64,000 nt of DNA from Arthrobacter sp. M2012083 (GTDB lineage: Bacteria; Actinomycetota; Actinomycetes; Actinomycetales; Micrococcaceae), in the NCBI RefSeq assembly GCF_000281065.1, contig NZ_AKKK01000047.1, positions 1 through 64,000 of the forward strand, in the 5' to 3' direction. The position numbers and the translations under genes were made by a program. Under the pieces are notes generated by a model. It was given only the letters and a program-made list of their open reading frames with translations, made no database searches and was not told the DNA's origin. Shown here piece after piece: positions 38,050-47,261 of the stretch (positions within the stretch are counted from its first letter, which is position 1; each line of letters begins with the position of its first letter).

Positions 38050-38174
38050 CACAGCACTGCCGATTCAGACGTTGCCTCATCGCCGGGATAGGCCTGTGCA
38101 CCGGGATATGTTGGTAGGGAACTTTTTCGGCTTGGCCTGGGGAAGTGCCGTGTAACTTCAGGGGAAGCAGGAAA

Positions 38175-39746
38175 ATGGATCAGTTGGCGCTCATTGTCGG
38201 GTTGCTGCTTGCAACGGTGGTGGCAGTGGGCTTGGGGGACAGGCTCCGGCTTCCCTACCCCGTCCTGATGCTGCTTCTGGCTGTTGCGCTCACCTTCATT
38301 CCGGGCTTCCCCGAGTTTGAGATCTCGCCTGAGCTGATCCTGCCCATCTTCCTTCCGCCCTTGCTTTTCGCAACGGCGCAGAAGAGTTCCTGGGCGGTTT
38401 TCCGCGTGCGCTGGCGGACGCTCCTGCTGATGGCTGTGGCCCTGGTGGTAGTGTCCACGGCCGTGGTGGCTGGTGCTGCGTGGCTCATGATCCCGGGCAT
38501 CGGTATTCCGGCTGCCATTGCACTGGGTGCCATGGTGGCCCCGCCGGACCCTGTCGCCGTGGAGTCCGTGGCGGGCCGCGTGCACATGCCGCGCCGGCTC
38601 ATCACGGTTCTTCAGAGCGAGGGCCTCTTCAATGACGCCGCGGCAATCGTGATCTTCCAGGCAGCGGTGGCGGCAACACTATCCGGTAAGGAAGTGGGCC
38701 CGGAAGTTGTTCCGCAGTTCGTCATTGGCGCTGCGCTGGCTGTTCTGATTGGCATTGCGATGGGCTGGCTGACCAAGTTCATCACCACGCTGGTGACCTC
38801 CATGGTTGCCCGTAGCGCAGTGACCTTGGTGGTTCCTTTTGCCGCATACATTCTCGCTGAAGAGCTGCACGCCTCAGGTGTGGTGGCCGTCGTCGTCACC
38901 GCCTTGGAACTGCAGCGTCATACGCGGCCGCAGGACGCCGCAGAGCGGATTACGCGCACCGCCTTCTGGGACGTGGTGGAGCTTCTGGCCACAGGGCTCG
39001 CCTTTGGACTGGTGGGACTGGAGATCCGTCACGTCATCCGCGATGAAGGTACTGCCATTTTCGGGATGATCGGTATGGCTGTGGTGATCTGCATCCTGGT
39101 GTTCGTGGTGCGCTTCCTCTGGCTGGGTCTCCTCGCCCTCACTGCACGTAAGCGCAGAAACCTGTTGCAACCGACGTCGCCCAAGGAAGTGCTGATCCTG
39201 ACATGGTGCGGCATGCGCGGCCTGGCCACCTTGGCGCTTGCTTTGGCACTCCCCATGACCTTGCCGGATGGCAGTGACTTCCCGGCCCGTCACGAGATCC
39301 TGGTGATTGCCTGCGCGGTGCTTCTGGCCACCTTGGTCCTCCCCGGACTCACCCTGCCATGGCTCATGCGCGTCCTGGACGCGACGGAGGACGGATCACA
39401 TGAACAGGATGCCGCCAAGGTCCTTGCCAAGCGGGCCCAGTCGGCTGCCGTGGCTGCTTTGAAGGACCATGACCTCATGAAGGAACTCCCCGCCGAGAAG
39501 GTGGCCTTGGTCAAGGAAAAGATGCGCCGCCTCCATGCCGAGCTATTGGATGGCACGCTGCAGAACGAATCCGTTGCTGAGAAGCGCAAGCGTGGACGGG
39601 AACTGTCCATCGCCGTGCAGACCATCGCACTCGATGCCGCCCGCCAGGAAGTGGTGGCAGCCCGCAACGAGCCAGGCACCGATCCGGAAGTGGCTGACAG
39701 GGTCCTCCGGCAACTGGACCTGCGGACAATGTCCATGCCGGACTAA
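38175..39746 (+). CDS. Na+/H+ antiporter, CPA1 family (NhaP type)
   Basis: 523-aa transporter with about twelve helices starting ALIVGLLLATVVAVGLGDRL. The CPA1 signatures are MVAPPDPVAVESV and LQSEGLFNDAAAIVIF, containing the conserved Asp pair region used in ion exchange. The last 130 residues (from LDATEDGSHEQDAAKVLAKR) form a charged, helical cytoplasmic tail typical of NhaP/Nhe-type antiporters, often a pH sensor. It exports Na+ or K+ against H+ at the membrane. AGGAAA precedes the ATG at 38175. Confidence 0.92.
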   Translation: MDQLALIVGLLLATVVAVGLGDRLRLPYPVLMLLLAVALTFIPGFPEFEISPELILPIFLPPLLFATAQKSSWAVFRVRWRTLLLMAVALVVVSTAVVAGAAWLMIPGIGIPAAIALGAMVAPPDPVAVESVAGRVHMPRRLITVLQSEGLFNDAAAIVIFQAAVAATLSGKEVGPEVVPQFVIGAALAVLIGIAMGWLTKFITTLVTSMVARSAVTLVVPFAAYILAEELHASGVVAVVVTALELQRHTRPQDAAERITRTAFWDVVELLATGLAFGLVGLEIRHVIRDEGTAIFGMIGMAVVICILVFVVRFLWLGLLALTARKRRNLLQPTSPKEVLILTWCGMRGLATLALALALPMTLPDGSDFPARHEILVIACAVLLATLVLPGLTLPWLMRVLDATEDGSHEQDAAKVLAKRAQSAAVAALKDHDLMKELPAEKVALVKEKMRRLHAELLDGTLQNESVAEKRKRGRELSIAVQTIALDAARQEVVAARNEPGTDPEVADRVLRQLDLRTMSMPD

Positions 39747-39791
39747 GGTCCAAGCCGGACTATGTTGTTGCCACCTCGGGTCAATCCCGGA

Positions 39792-41015
39792 TCAGCCCGC
39801 GGCAATCTGCTTTGACAGTGACGCCGGATTGAGATCCAGTGCGTTCTCTTCCACATAGTCCAACGCGTGGCGGATCGCGCCGAGGGACACAATGCCATCT
39901 CCCAGCGCTGACGTTGCCAGGCGCGGGGGAGTGAAGGTGAAGTCGGGCACGTGCTTTTCCATGGCTGGGATCAGGGTCCGGGCAGAATCCGCGACGGCTC
40001 CGGCGATAACCACCAGTTCGGGATTGACCAAGGTACTGATGGAGCCAATCACGCGGGCCATGCGGTGCGCCATACGGTCCATGACCTTGCGCCCTGCCGG
40101 GTCGCCTTCCTTTGCCGCCCTGAAAACCATCTCCGCCGTCAGGGCTTCGGGATCACCACCGCACAGTCCGCGCAGTTTGGTGTCCGCGCCGGAATCGAGG
40201 GCTTCCCTGCCCCAGAGGGTTGCGTAATGGGCAATGCCGTAGGTGTCGCCCACCCCGTCTACGTTGTCCAAGTATCCCAGCTCGCCAAAGCCACCAACCT
40301 GCCCGTGGAGCAAGCGGCCGGATTCCAGGATGCCGGACCCCAAACGGTCGCCGGCCAGCATGACTACCAGGTTGTCGACTCCCTGTGCGCTGCCCTGCCA
40401 ACGTTCTGCGAGGGCTGCGAGGTTGGCATCGTTTTCCAAGAGTACGTGCCAACCGTGGCGCTCGGACACGATCTTGCGGACATCGAACGATTTCCAGAAT
40501 TCCTGTGCCCTGAGGACCTCGCCCCCGCGGCTGACCGGGGCAGCCACGCCAACAGACACGGCTAGGACGGAGTCGGCGGATACGCCCGCCTTTTCCAAGG
40601 CCTCTGCCGCGATACTGTCCAGCACGTCTGCGCGTTCCTTGGCCGGGACGTTGTAGGCACGGAAAGGCCTCGTGACCTGGGACAAGGGCCTACCGGCCAT
40701 GTCGGCCACAATCGCTGTGATCTTGTTGGCGCCGATGTCAATGCCGATCACGCTGGCTGCACTGTCGTCAAAAATGAAGCGCCGCGCAGGCCGGCCTTTG
40801 ACGTAGTCACCGGCTCCTCGCTGGTTCTCCAATTCCTGGAGCCATCCGAGGCGGACCAGTTCGTCGCAGATTGAAATGACGGTGGCTCGTGACAGCCCGG
40901 TGGCAGCCATCAGCTCGGTGCCGGTGACGATGCCCGCACCGCGCATGGCTTTGAGCATGGCGCTGGCGTTGACCCTGCGTACCAGTTGCGTTGACGGTGC
41001 GGTCCCGGTCTGCAT
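39792..41015 (-). CDS. ROK family transcriptional regulator
   Basis: 407-aa regulator with an N-terminal winged helix (VTGTELMAATGLSRATVISICDEL) fused to a ROK/actin-like sugar-binding ATPase fold (IGIDIGANKITAIVADMAGRPL, VAAPVSRGGEV, LLENDANLAALAE). After GGFGELGYL the usual zinc motif C-x-C-G-x-x-G-C is absent, replaced by DNVDGVGDTYGIAHYATLWG. GGGAG lies upstream of the ATG. It is divergent from the ABC importer and alpha-glucosidase cluster and several TAAATTTA palindromes lie between, so it likely represses that cluster and itself, with a sugar as inducer. Confidence 0.9.
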   Translation of the reverse strand: MQTGTAPSTQLVRRVNASAMLKAMRGAGIVTGTELMAATGLSRATVISICDELVRLGWLQELENQRGAGDYVKGRPARRFIFDDSAASVIGIDIGANKITAIVADMAGRPLSQVTRPFRAYNVPAKERADVLDSIAAEALEKAGVSADSVLAVSVGVAAPVSRGGEVLRAQEFWKSFDVRKIVSERHGWHVLLENDANLAALAERWQGSAQGVDNLVVMLAGDRLGSGILESGRLLHGQVGGFGELGYLDNVDGVGDTYGIAHYATLWGREALDSGADTKLRGLCGGDPEALTAEMVFRAAKEGDPAGRKVMDRMAHRMARVIGSISTLVNPELVVIAGAVADSARTLIPAMEKHVPDFTFTPPRLATSALGDGIVSLGAIRHALDYVEENALDLNPASLSKQIAAG

Positions 41016-41064
41016 ACGGAGCTCCCACTCTCAGCCGTCCTATCGGAGTGATAGAGCGGTCTCT

Positions 41065-41088
41065 CTAAATTTAGTGCATAAATTTAGA
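41065..41088. promoter_or_regulatory. Tandem ROK operator boxes
   Basis: CTAAATTTAG (41065-41074, perfect palindrome) and TAAATTTAGA (41079-41088) lie about 14 nt apart in the AT-rich divergent region close to the ROK gene start. The same motif recurs at 41156-41165 and 44410-44427. Confidence 0.78.
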
Positions 41089-41155
41089 TGACGACGCATT
41101 TCACCAAACTCTTGACCCTGTGGCGGCCATCACTCACCATGGTTAGCGATAGGAC

Positions 41156-41165
41156 GTAAATTTAC
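41156..41165. promoter_or_regulatory. ROK operator box upstream of the binding-protein gene
   Basis: GTAAATTTAC is a perfect 10-bp palindrome with the same TAAATTTA core as the sites near the ROK gene, followed by the half-site-like ATCTAAACTT. It lies 89 nt upstream of the binding-protein start, in the expected promoter zone. Confidence 0.72.
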
Positions 41166-41253
41166 CTCCTATCTAAACTTCGGGTGGCGATGCGCATGGT
41201 CCGCCGCACGATGGAAATGCGGCCACTGAGGTCCGCAAGACGAAAGGGCTACG

Positions 41254-42534
41254 GTGTCTGTGAAATCGACACGCAGGAAACGCTTTGCAGCAATGGGCCT
41301 GGGCTTGGCACTGCTCGCCGGCCTACTCTCCGGCTGCACCGGGGACCCGGGGGAATCGGCCAAGGAGACCATCCGCTTCACGTTCAGCAAGCGGGAAGCC
41401 ATCGGGTTCATGACCAAACTTGTTGCCGACTATAACGCGTCCCAGGACGAAACCGAGGTGGTACTCGACACTTCCGGCGTCGACGTCGTGTCCGCGAGTT
41501 TTGTTCGCGGAAATCCGCCGGACATCGCCCTGGCCAACTACAACATGGAGACGTCCCGGTTCGTCCAGCGCGGAGCGTTGAGCGACCTGTCAGGGACGGA
41601 GGCGGCATCCCGCGTCCGCGAGGACCTCCGGCCGCTCATGGAACAGTACGGTTCGTATCCCGGCCGGACCAGTGCCCTGCCCTATTCGGTCATGGCGTCC
41701 TCCGTGATCTATAACAAGGAAATCTTCGCTGCCAACAACATTGCCGTGCCCACCACCTGGTCTGAGTTGATCGCGGCGTGCGAAGCGCTGGAGGCGGCTG
41801 GAGTAACGCCGTTCTATGCCACCTGGAAGGATGACTGGACCATTGCCCAAGGGTGGTTTGATTACTCGGTAGGCGGCCAGGTGGACACCCTTGACTTCTT
41901 CAAGAAGCTTGATGCTGAAGGCGTGGATGTTGGGCCGGAGTCTTCAGTTTCATTCCAGAAGGACTTTGACCAGCCCGTCCGGAAAATGTTGACGCTGGCA
42001 AAGAGCTACGTTAACAAGGACGCTGCGAGCCGGGCGTACGGCGATGGCAACCTGGCGTTCTCACAGGGCAAAGCTGCAATGTATCTGCAAGGTCCGTGGG
42101 CCTTCAGCGAGATCGCCAAGACCGCTCCCGACCTGAAGCTCGGAACATTTCCGCTGCCGATGACTGAGGACCCCAACGACTTGCGCGTCCGCGTCAATGT
42201 GGACCTCGCGGCTTGGATTCCGGAGGCCTCCAAGCATAAGGACGCTGCGCGTGGCTTCCTCGAGTATCTGTACCGGCCCGAGGTGATTGATGCTTACAAC
42301 AAATCGCAGCTGGGTTTCACGCCTACCAAGGAGACCGCAAATGTCCCGGACCCTCGGATTGAGGGAATGGTGGAGTACTACGAAAACGGCAAGGTTTATC
42401 AGGGTCCCTCTGTGCTCGTTCCCCGCACCATCCCCATCATGAACTACACGCAGGCAATCGTGTTCGGCGCACCCCCTGCATCCACCCTCCGCACCCTCGA
42501 CGCAGATTGGGCGCGCCTGGCGTTCCGCCAGTAG
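41254..42534 (+). CDS. Sugar-binding lipoprotein of ABC importer
   Basis: 426-aa extracellular solute-binding protein, family 1. The signal MSVKSTRRKRFAAMGLGLAL ends in a lipobox LLSGC, so the mature protein is lipid-anchored. The mature chain shows FTFSKREAIGFMTKLVADYN and GNPPDIALANYN, as in oligosaccharide-binding proteins. The start is GTG with GAAAGG upstream. It heads the ABC importer/alpha-glucosidase cluster, so an alpha-glucoside such as maltose, isomaltose or a related oligosaccharide is the likely ligand. Confidence 0.92.
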   Translation: MSVKSTRRKRFAAMGLGLALLAGLLSGCTGDPGESAKETIRFTFSKREAIGFMTKLVADYNASQDETEVVLDTSGVDVVSASFVRGNPPDIALANYNMETSRFVQRGALSDLSGTEAASRVREDLRPLMEQYGSYPGRTSALPYSVMASSVIYNKEIFAANNIAVPTTWSELIAACEALEAAGVTPFYATWKDDWTIAQGWFDYSVGGQVDTLDFFKKLDAEGVDVGPESSVSFQKDFDQPVRKMLTLAKSYVNKDAASRAYGDGNLAFSQGKAAMYLQGPWAFSEIAKTAPDLKLGTFPLPMTEDPNDLRVRVNVDLAAWIPEASKHKDAARGFLEYLYRPEVIDAYNKSQLGFTPTKETANVPDPRIEGMVEYYENGKVYQGPSVLVPRTIPIMNYTQAIVFGAPPASTLRTLDADWARLAFRQ

Positions 42535-42558
42535 TGCAGACCATAGGGAGTCAGCTAC

Positions 42559-43503
42559 ATGTCCACCATCACCACCCCCACAACATCCAAGCAGGGACCT
42601 CAAAAGCAGGGCCGCCAAAAGCAGGGTCACCAACCCCCGCGCAGCAGGCGGCGCGTTGAACCGATCTTCTACCTTTTCCTGGTGCCCAGCCTCATTCTCT
42701 TCACGCTGGCCATCACGATTCCCGGCATCATGGGCATCTTCTTCAGTTTCACGAACTCCATAGGAATCGGTGACTGGGAGTTCATCGGCCTCACCAATTA
42801 CATCGCGATCTTCAGTGACCCGGCGATCCTGCAGAGTTACCTCTTCACTTTCGGATTCTCCATCGTCACAGTGATCGCGGTGAACGTGGTCGCCTTCCTT
42901 CTGGCCGTCGGGCTCACTGCGCGCATCCGGATGAAGTCGGCGCTCCGGACCATCTTTGTCATTCCCATGGTGGTTTCCGGCATCATCATCGCCTACGTCT
43001 TCAACTTCCTGTTTTCGAACTCCCTGCCATCCCTGGGCGCCGCGGCAGGAATTCCATGGCTGGAAAGCAGCCTGCTGGCCAATCCGGACCTCGCCTGGAT
43101 TGCGATCGTGCTGGTCACGGCCTGGCAGGCAGTCCCCGGGGCTCTGCTCATCTACATTGCGGGCCTGGTTGCGGTGCCCGGCGATGTGTATGAGGCCGCG
43201 GAAATCGACGGAGCGAGCAAATTCCAGCAGCTTCTGAAGATCACGCTTCCGCTGGTAGCCGGTTACGTGGTCATCAACATCATTCTCGGGTTCAAGGGCT
43301 TCCTCAACGCCTACGACATCATCGTCGGGCTGACGAACGGAGGCCCGGGAACCTCTACGCGGAGCATCGCGATGACTGTCATTTCCGGCTTCAACGGCGG
43401 GGACTACGCCTATCAGATGGCCAACGCGACGATCTTCTTCGTGGTCGCCATCCTCATCTCTCTCGTACAGCTCTCGTTGACTCGCGGACGGAATGCACTG
43501 TAA
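42559..43503 (+). CDS. Carbohydrate ABC importer permease (MalF type)
   Basis: 314-aa CUT1 permease. A Lys/Gln-rich N-terminal tail (about residues 8-30, KQGPQKQGRQKQG) precedes the six helices; the EAA loop is DVYEAAEIDGASKFQQLLKI. It forms the importer with the next permease; no ATPase gene is adjacent, so a shared ATPase is presumed. GGGAG lies about 10 nt before the ATG. Confidence 0.93.
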   Translation: MSTITTPTTSKQGPQKQGRQKQGHQPPRSRRRVEPIFYLFLVPSLILFTLAITIPGIMGIFFSFTNSIGIGDWEFIGLTNYIAIFSDPAILQSYLFTFGFSIVTVIAVNVVAFLLAVGLTARIRMKSALRTIFVIPMVVSGIIIAYVFNFLFSNSLPSLGAAAGIPWLESSLLANPDLAWIAIVLVTAWQAVPGALLIYIAGLVAVPGDVYEAAEIDGASKFQQLLKITLPLVAGYVVINIILGFKGFLNAYDIIVGLTNGGPGTSTRSIAMTVISGFNGGDYAYQMANATIFFVVAILISLVQLSLTRGRNAL

Positions 43504-44363
43504 TGACCAACCAATTGATGACCAAAAAATCCAGTTCCAAAGTTGAACGCGTCAACTGGCCGGCAACCACCGTCCTCGTCCTTTGTGCCGTGACTGTGCT
43601 TCTTCCCCTGTATGTCACGGTCTCCATGGCTTTCAAGACCCAGGGGCAGGCTGTTGATGGCAATGCTTTCTCCTTCCCCGCACCCTTCAGCCTGGAAGGC
43701 TTCGTCCAGGCCTGGACCCTCACGAACTTCCCGGTGGGGGCCGCGATGTCGTTGCTGGTGACGGCGGGAACCGTACTTGCCACGATCATCCTGGCCGCCT
43801 TCGCCTCCTACGCGATCGTGCGGAACTGGGAGCGGCGGCTGTTCAGGTACTCGTTCTTCTACCTTCTGGGGGCCATGTTCATCCCCTTCCCTGTGGTTGC
43901 GCTGCCGCAGATTCAGCTCACAGGCCGCCTCGGCCTGGACAACCCGTTCGGCGTGATCCTGCTGGCCACCATGTTCCAGCTGAGTTTCAGTGTCCTTCTC
44001 TTTACCGCGTTCCTCCGATCGATCCCGATGGAACTGGAGGAGAGCGCCAGGATAGACGGCGCAACAACCTGGCAGACCTTTTGGAAACTGATCTTCCCGC
44101 TGCTGGCACCGATGAGCGCAACCGTGGGGATCTTCGCGTTCCTCTATGCATGGAACGACTTCATGATGCCGTCGCTGATCATTTCCGATCCGGCAATGCA
44201 GACGCTTCCCGTGCGGCAGAACCTTTTCCAAACGCAGTTCAGCAACAACTATCACGTGTCCTTCGCCTCTTACCTGATGGCAATGGCGCCGGCGATCGTC
44301 GCTTACTTGTTTACGCAGCGCTGGGTCATGGCCGGTGTGACACAAGGTGCCGTCAAGGGCTAG
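43503..44363 (+). CDS. Carbohydrate ABC importer permease (MalG type)
   Basis: 286-aa CUT1 permease with six helices and an EAA loop MELEESARIDGATTWQTFWK. The ATG overlaps the previous stop by 1 nt (TAATG), so both pore subunits are translated together. The conserved C-terminal FTQRWVMAGVTQGAVKG is standard for this group. Confidence 0.93.
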   Translation: MTNQLMTKKSSSKVERVNWPATTVLVLCAVTVLLPLYVTVSMAFKTQGQAVDGNAFSFPAPFSLEGFVQAWTLTNFPVGAAMSLLVTAGTVLATIILAAFASYAIVRNWERRLFRYSFFYLLGAMFIPFPVVALPQIQLTGRLGLDNPFGVILLATMFQLSFSVLLFTAFLRSIPMELEESARIDGATTWQTFWKLIFPLLAPMSATVGIFAFLYAWNDFMMPSLIISDPAMQTLPVRQNLFQTQFSNNYHVSFASYLMAMAPAIVAYLFTQRWVMAGVTQGAVKG

Positions 44364-44409
44364 CAGTTGTTGACCTTCCCGGACCGGCGTTTCATACTGG
44401 TGCGGAAGA

Positions 44410-44427
44410 TAAATTTAGATTCTAAAT
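44410..44427. promoter_or_regulatory. ROK-type box upstream of the alpha-glucosidase gene
   Basis: TAAATTTAGA (44410-44419) extends into the perfect inverted repeat ATTTAGA-T-TCTAAAT (44413-44427), the same motif as near the ROK gene. It lies just before the ribosome site of the glucosidase gene, which therefore probably has its own promoter under the same regulator. Confidence 0.75.
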
Positions 44428-44439
44428 CAAAGGAGTTTC

Positions 44440-46194
44440 GTGAGCACTTCCGCCACTCAGGCACACCGCACCGACGCCCACCGCATGTCCGATCCGAATT
44501 GGTGGCGCCAAGCGGCCGTCTACCAGATCTACCCGCGCAGCTTCTACGACGCCAACGGTGACGGACTCGGAGACATCAAGGGCATCACGGCCAAAGTCCC
44601 GTACCTGAAAGAGCTGGGGATCGACGCCGTCTGGCTGAGTCCGTTCTACCCGTCGGCGCTCGCAGACGGCGGCTACGACGTGGACGACTACCGCAATGTG
44701 GATCCTAAACTGGGGACCCTCGAGGACTTCGATGAGATGGCCGCAGCCCTGCACGGTGCAGGTATCAAGATCGTGGTGGACATCGTTCCCAACCACTCCT
44801 CCGACCGTCACGAGTGGTTCAAGGAAGCGCTGGCCTCACCCAAGGGCTCCGCGGCCCGCGGCCGCTACATCTTCCGCGACGGTCGGGGCGAAAATGGCGA
44901 GCTGCCGCCGTCGGACTGGGACTCTGTCTTCGGCGGACCCATCTGGGAGCGGATCACCGAACCTGACGGCACGCCCGGACAGTGGTACCTGCACATCTTC
45001 GCCAAGGAGCAGCCGGACTTCAATTGGGAGAACCCGGAGGTCCGTGAAGACTTCTTGAAGACCCTGCGCTTCTGGTCGGATCGCGGCGTGGACGGTTTCC
45101 GCATCGACGTTGCCCACGGCATGGCCAAGGATCTCTCCGAGCCGCTGCCCATGAAGGCTGACCTGGAAGCCAAAGCCCACGGCACGGACGGCTTCACCGA
45201 CGGTTCCCACCCGTTCTGGGACCGCGACGAAGTCCACGAGGTCTACGCCGAGTGGCGCAAACTCTTTAACGAGTACAACCCGCCGCGCACCGCCGTCGCC
45301 GAGGCCTGGGTCCACGAGTCCCGCCGCTCCCGCTACGCCAGCCCTGAAGGACTGGGCCAGGCCTTCAACTTCGACCTTCTGCAGTCCGACTACGACGCTG
45401 CCTCCTTCCGGAAGATCATCACGGACAACCTGGTAGCAGCCAAGGAATCGGGGGCCTCCTCCACATGGGTCTTCTCCAACCACGACGTCGTCCGCCACGC
45501 CACCCGGTACGGCCTGCCCAAGGGTGGCTCCGTAGCGCAGGGAACCAATGCGGCGCAGGACATCACTGGGGACAAGCCCAAGGGCCAGGACGGCAAGGGT
45601 TGGCTGCTGGCCGGCGCGCCGGCTGAAGAGCTCGACGTCGAACTTGGCTTGCGCCGTGCGCGCGCCGCGACGCTCTTGCTGCTTGCGCTCCCCGGCTCCG
45701 CCTACCTCTACCAAGGTGAAGAGCTCGGCCTGCGTGAAGTCTCGGAAATTCCTGACTCCGAACGCCAGGACCCGTCCTTCTTCCGGAACCCCGGTGTCGA
45801 GATTGGCCGCGATGGTTGCCGTGTACCGCTGCCGTGGACCGCGGAGGGTGCTTCCTTCGGATTCGGCGCGGGTAAAGCACACCTTCCGCAGCCGGAGTGG
45901 TTCAAGGACTATGCAGTGTCCAAGCAGGAGGGCGTGGAAGGTTCCACCTTGGAGCTCTACCGGAAGGCTCTGAGCCTGCGTAGCGAACTCCAGACCGATG
46001 AGGAACTTGAGTGGGTGGAGACCGGCAACCAGGACGTGCTTCACTTCGTCCGCCCCGGTGGCTGGCATACAGTGACCAACTTCGGCAGCCAGCCTGTGGA
46101 GCTTCCGGAAGGAAACGTTGTGGTCACCAGTGCTCCGCTGGAGGATGGCAAGCTGCCGGCCGACACCACCGCGTGGATTGTCGGCAACGCGTAA
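44440..46194 (+). CDS. Alpha-glucosidase, GH13 (oligo-1,6-glucosidase-like)
   Basis: 584-aa cytoplasmic GH13 enzyme. Conserved regions in order: DIVPNHSSDRHEW, DGFRIDVAHGM with nucleophile Asp about residue 223, VAEAWVHE with acid/base Glu about 288, and FSNHDVVRHATRYG with Asp about 349. The residue after the nucleophile is Val, which in Bacillus cereus oligo-1,6-glucosidase is linked to alpha-1,6 cleavage. It would hydrolyse imported alpha-glucosides to glucose. The start is GTG with AAAGGAG upstream. It follows the importer by 76 nt, containing a ROK-type box. Confidence 0.93.
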   Translation: MSTSATQAHRTDAHRMSDPNWWRQAAVYQIYPRSFYDANGDGLGDIKGITAKVPYLKELGIDAVWLSPFYPSALADGGYDVDDYRNVDPKLGTLEDFDEMAAALHGAGIKIVVDIVPNHSSDRHEWFKEALASPKGSAARGRYIFRDGRGENGELPPSDWDSVFGGPIWERITEPDGTPGQWYLHIFAKEQPDFNWENPEVREDFLKTLRFWSDRGVDGFRIDVAHGMAKDLSEPLPMKADLEAKAHGTDGFTDGSHPFWDRDEVHEVYAEWRKLFNEYNPPRTAVAEAWVHESRRSRYASPEGLGQAFNFDLLQSDYDAASFRKIITDNLVAAKESGASSTWVFSNHDVVRHATRYGLPKGGSVAQGTNAAQDITGDKPKGQDGKGWLLAGAPAEELDVELGLRRARAATLLLLALPGSAYLYQGEELGLREVSEIPDSERQDPSFFRNPGVEIGRDGCRVPLPWTAEGASFGFGAGKAHLPQPEWFKDYAVSKQEGVEGSTLELYRKALSLRSELQTDEELEWVETGNQDVLHFVRPGGWHTVTNFGSQPVELPEGNVVVTSAPLEDGKLPADTTAWIVGNA

Positions 46195-46217
46195 GCGCTG
46201 CGGCAGAATCCTAAGTT

Positions 46218-47177
46218 ATGACTACTGAGAACGGGCGGGGACGCCTCATTTACGGCTGCATGGGACTCGGTGGCCCTTGGGACGGCACGTCCTATGGGCC
46301 CTCGGAGATCGATCAGGCCGCTGCGGTGATCGAAGCCGCCCAAGGGATCGGCATTGAGCTTTTCGACCATGCGGATATCTATCGCAGCGGAAAGTCCGAG
46401 GCCGTCTTTGGTGAAGTCCTCGCCCGTTCACAGGGTCTGCGCGACAAGATCCAGCTTCAGACCAAATGCGGGATAAGGCTGGGGGAGCGCGGACTGCAGA
46501 CGCATTACGACCTCAGCGGTCACGCCATCCTTGAACGGGTCAACGAAAGCCTGAAGCGGCTGCAGACGGACTACGTGGACGTGCTGCTCCTGCACCGGCC
46601 CGATCCGTTGATGGACCCGCGCGAGGTGGCGGACGCCGTCGGACAGCTCATGGCCGAAGGCAAGGTGCGGCAGTTGGGTGTGTCCAACATGTCCGGCGCC
46701 CAAATCGCGTTCCTGCAGGACGAGTTGGAGGCGCCGATCGTGGCGAACCAGCTTGAAATGAGCCTGCTTCGCCGGGGCTGGCTGGAGAGCACCGTGCTGG
46801 TCAACCATGCGGAGAATCTGGAATACAGCTTTCCGCACGGGACTCTTGAGCACTGCATGGCCAAGCGAATTGAACTTCAGGCATACGGATCGTTGGCCCA
46901 GGGTCGCTATACAGGTGCGCCGTCCGCGGAGCATTCGCCGGCCGAGTCGGCGACAGCGGACATGCTTGAAAAACTGGCGGGGGAGAAGAACACCACGCCG
47001 GAGTCGGTGCTGCTGGGCTGGCTGATGAAGCACCCGGCCAGGATCTCGCCGGTAGTGGGAACCACCAACCCTGCCCGAATCGCTGCTTGCGGCGATGCCG
47101 CCTCCGTGGCTGCCGGCATGACCCGAGCCGAGTGGTACGGACTGTGGGTGGCGGCGCGGGGAAGCAACATCCCCTAA
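46218..47177 (+). CDS. Aldo/keto reductase (YdhF-like)
   Basis: 319-aa NADPH-dependent aldo/keto reductase. The (beta/alpha)8 barrel carries the catalytic tetrad pattern: Asp and Tyr in FDHADIYRSGKSE, Lys in LQTKCGIR and His in LLLHRPDP. The closest layout is the YdhF group. The substrate, probably a sugar or aldehyde, is unknown. CAGAAT 8 nt before the ATG suggests its own promoter. The gene lies just after the alpha-glucosidase gene and may or may not be co-transcribed with it. Confidence 0.92.
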   Translation: MTTENGRGRLIYGCMGLGGPWDGTSYGPSEIDQAAAVIEAAQGIGIELFDHADIYRSGKSEAVFGEVLARSQGLRDKIQLQTKCGIRLGERGLQTHYDLSGHAILERVNESLKRLQTDYVDVLLLHRPDPLMDPREVADAVGQLMAEGKVRQLGVSNMSGAQIAFLQDELEAPIVANQLEMSLLRRGWLESTVLVNHAENLEYSFPHGTLEHCMAKRIELQAYGSLAQGRYTGAPSAEHSPAESATADMLEKLAGEKNTTPESVLLGWLMKHPARISPVVGTTNPARIAACGDAASVAAGMTRAEWYGLWVAARGSNIP

Positions 47178-47182
47178 CGCAA

Positions 47183-47238
47183 CTGAGCCGCAGTTGAGGC
47201 CGCTTCCAACACTGAAAACGGCCTGAACTGCGGCTCAG
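47183..47238. repeat. Long inverted repeat between convergent genes
   Basis: CTGAGCCGCAGTT (47183-47195) pairs perfectly with AACTGCGGCTCAG (47226-47238); inside, AGGCCG and CGGCCT extend the stem. No T-tract. It fills the 84-nt gap between the aldo/keto reductase and TauD genes. Confidence 0.75.
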
Positions 47239-47261
47239 ATGGATTACAACAGCAACACATG

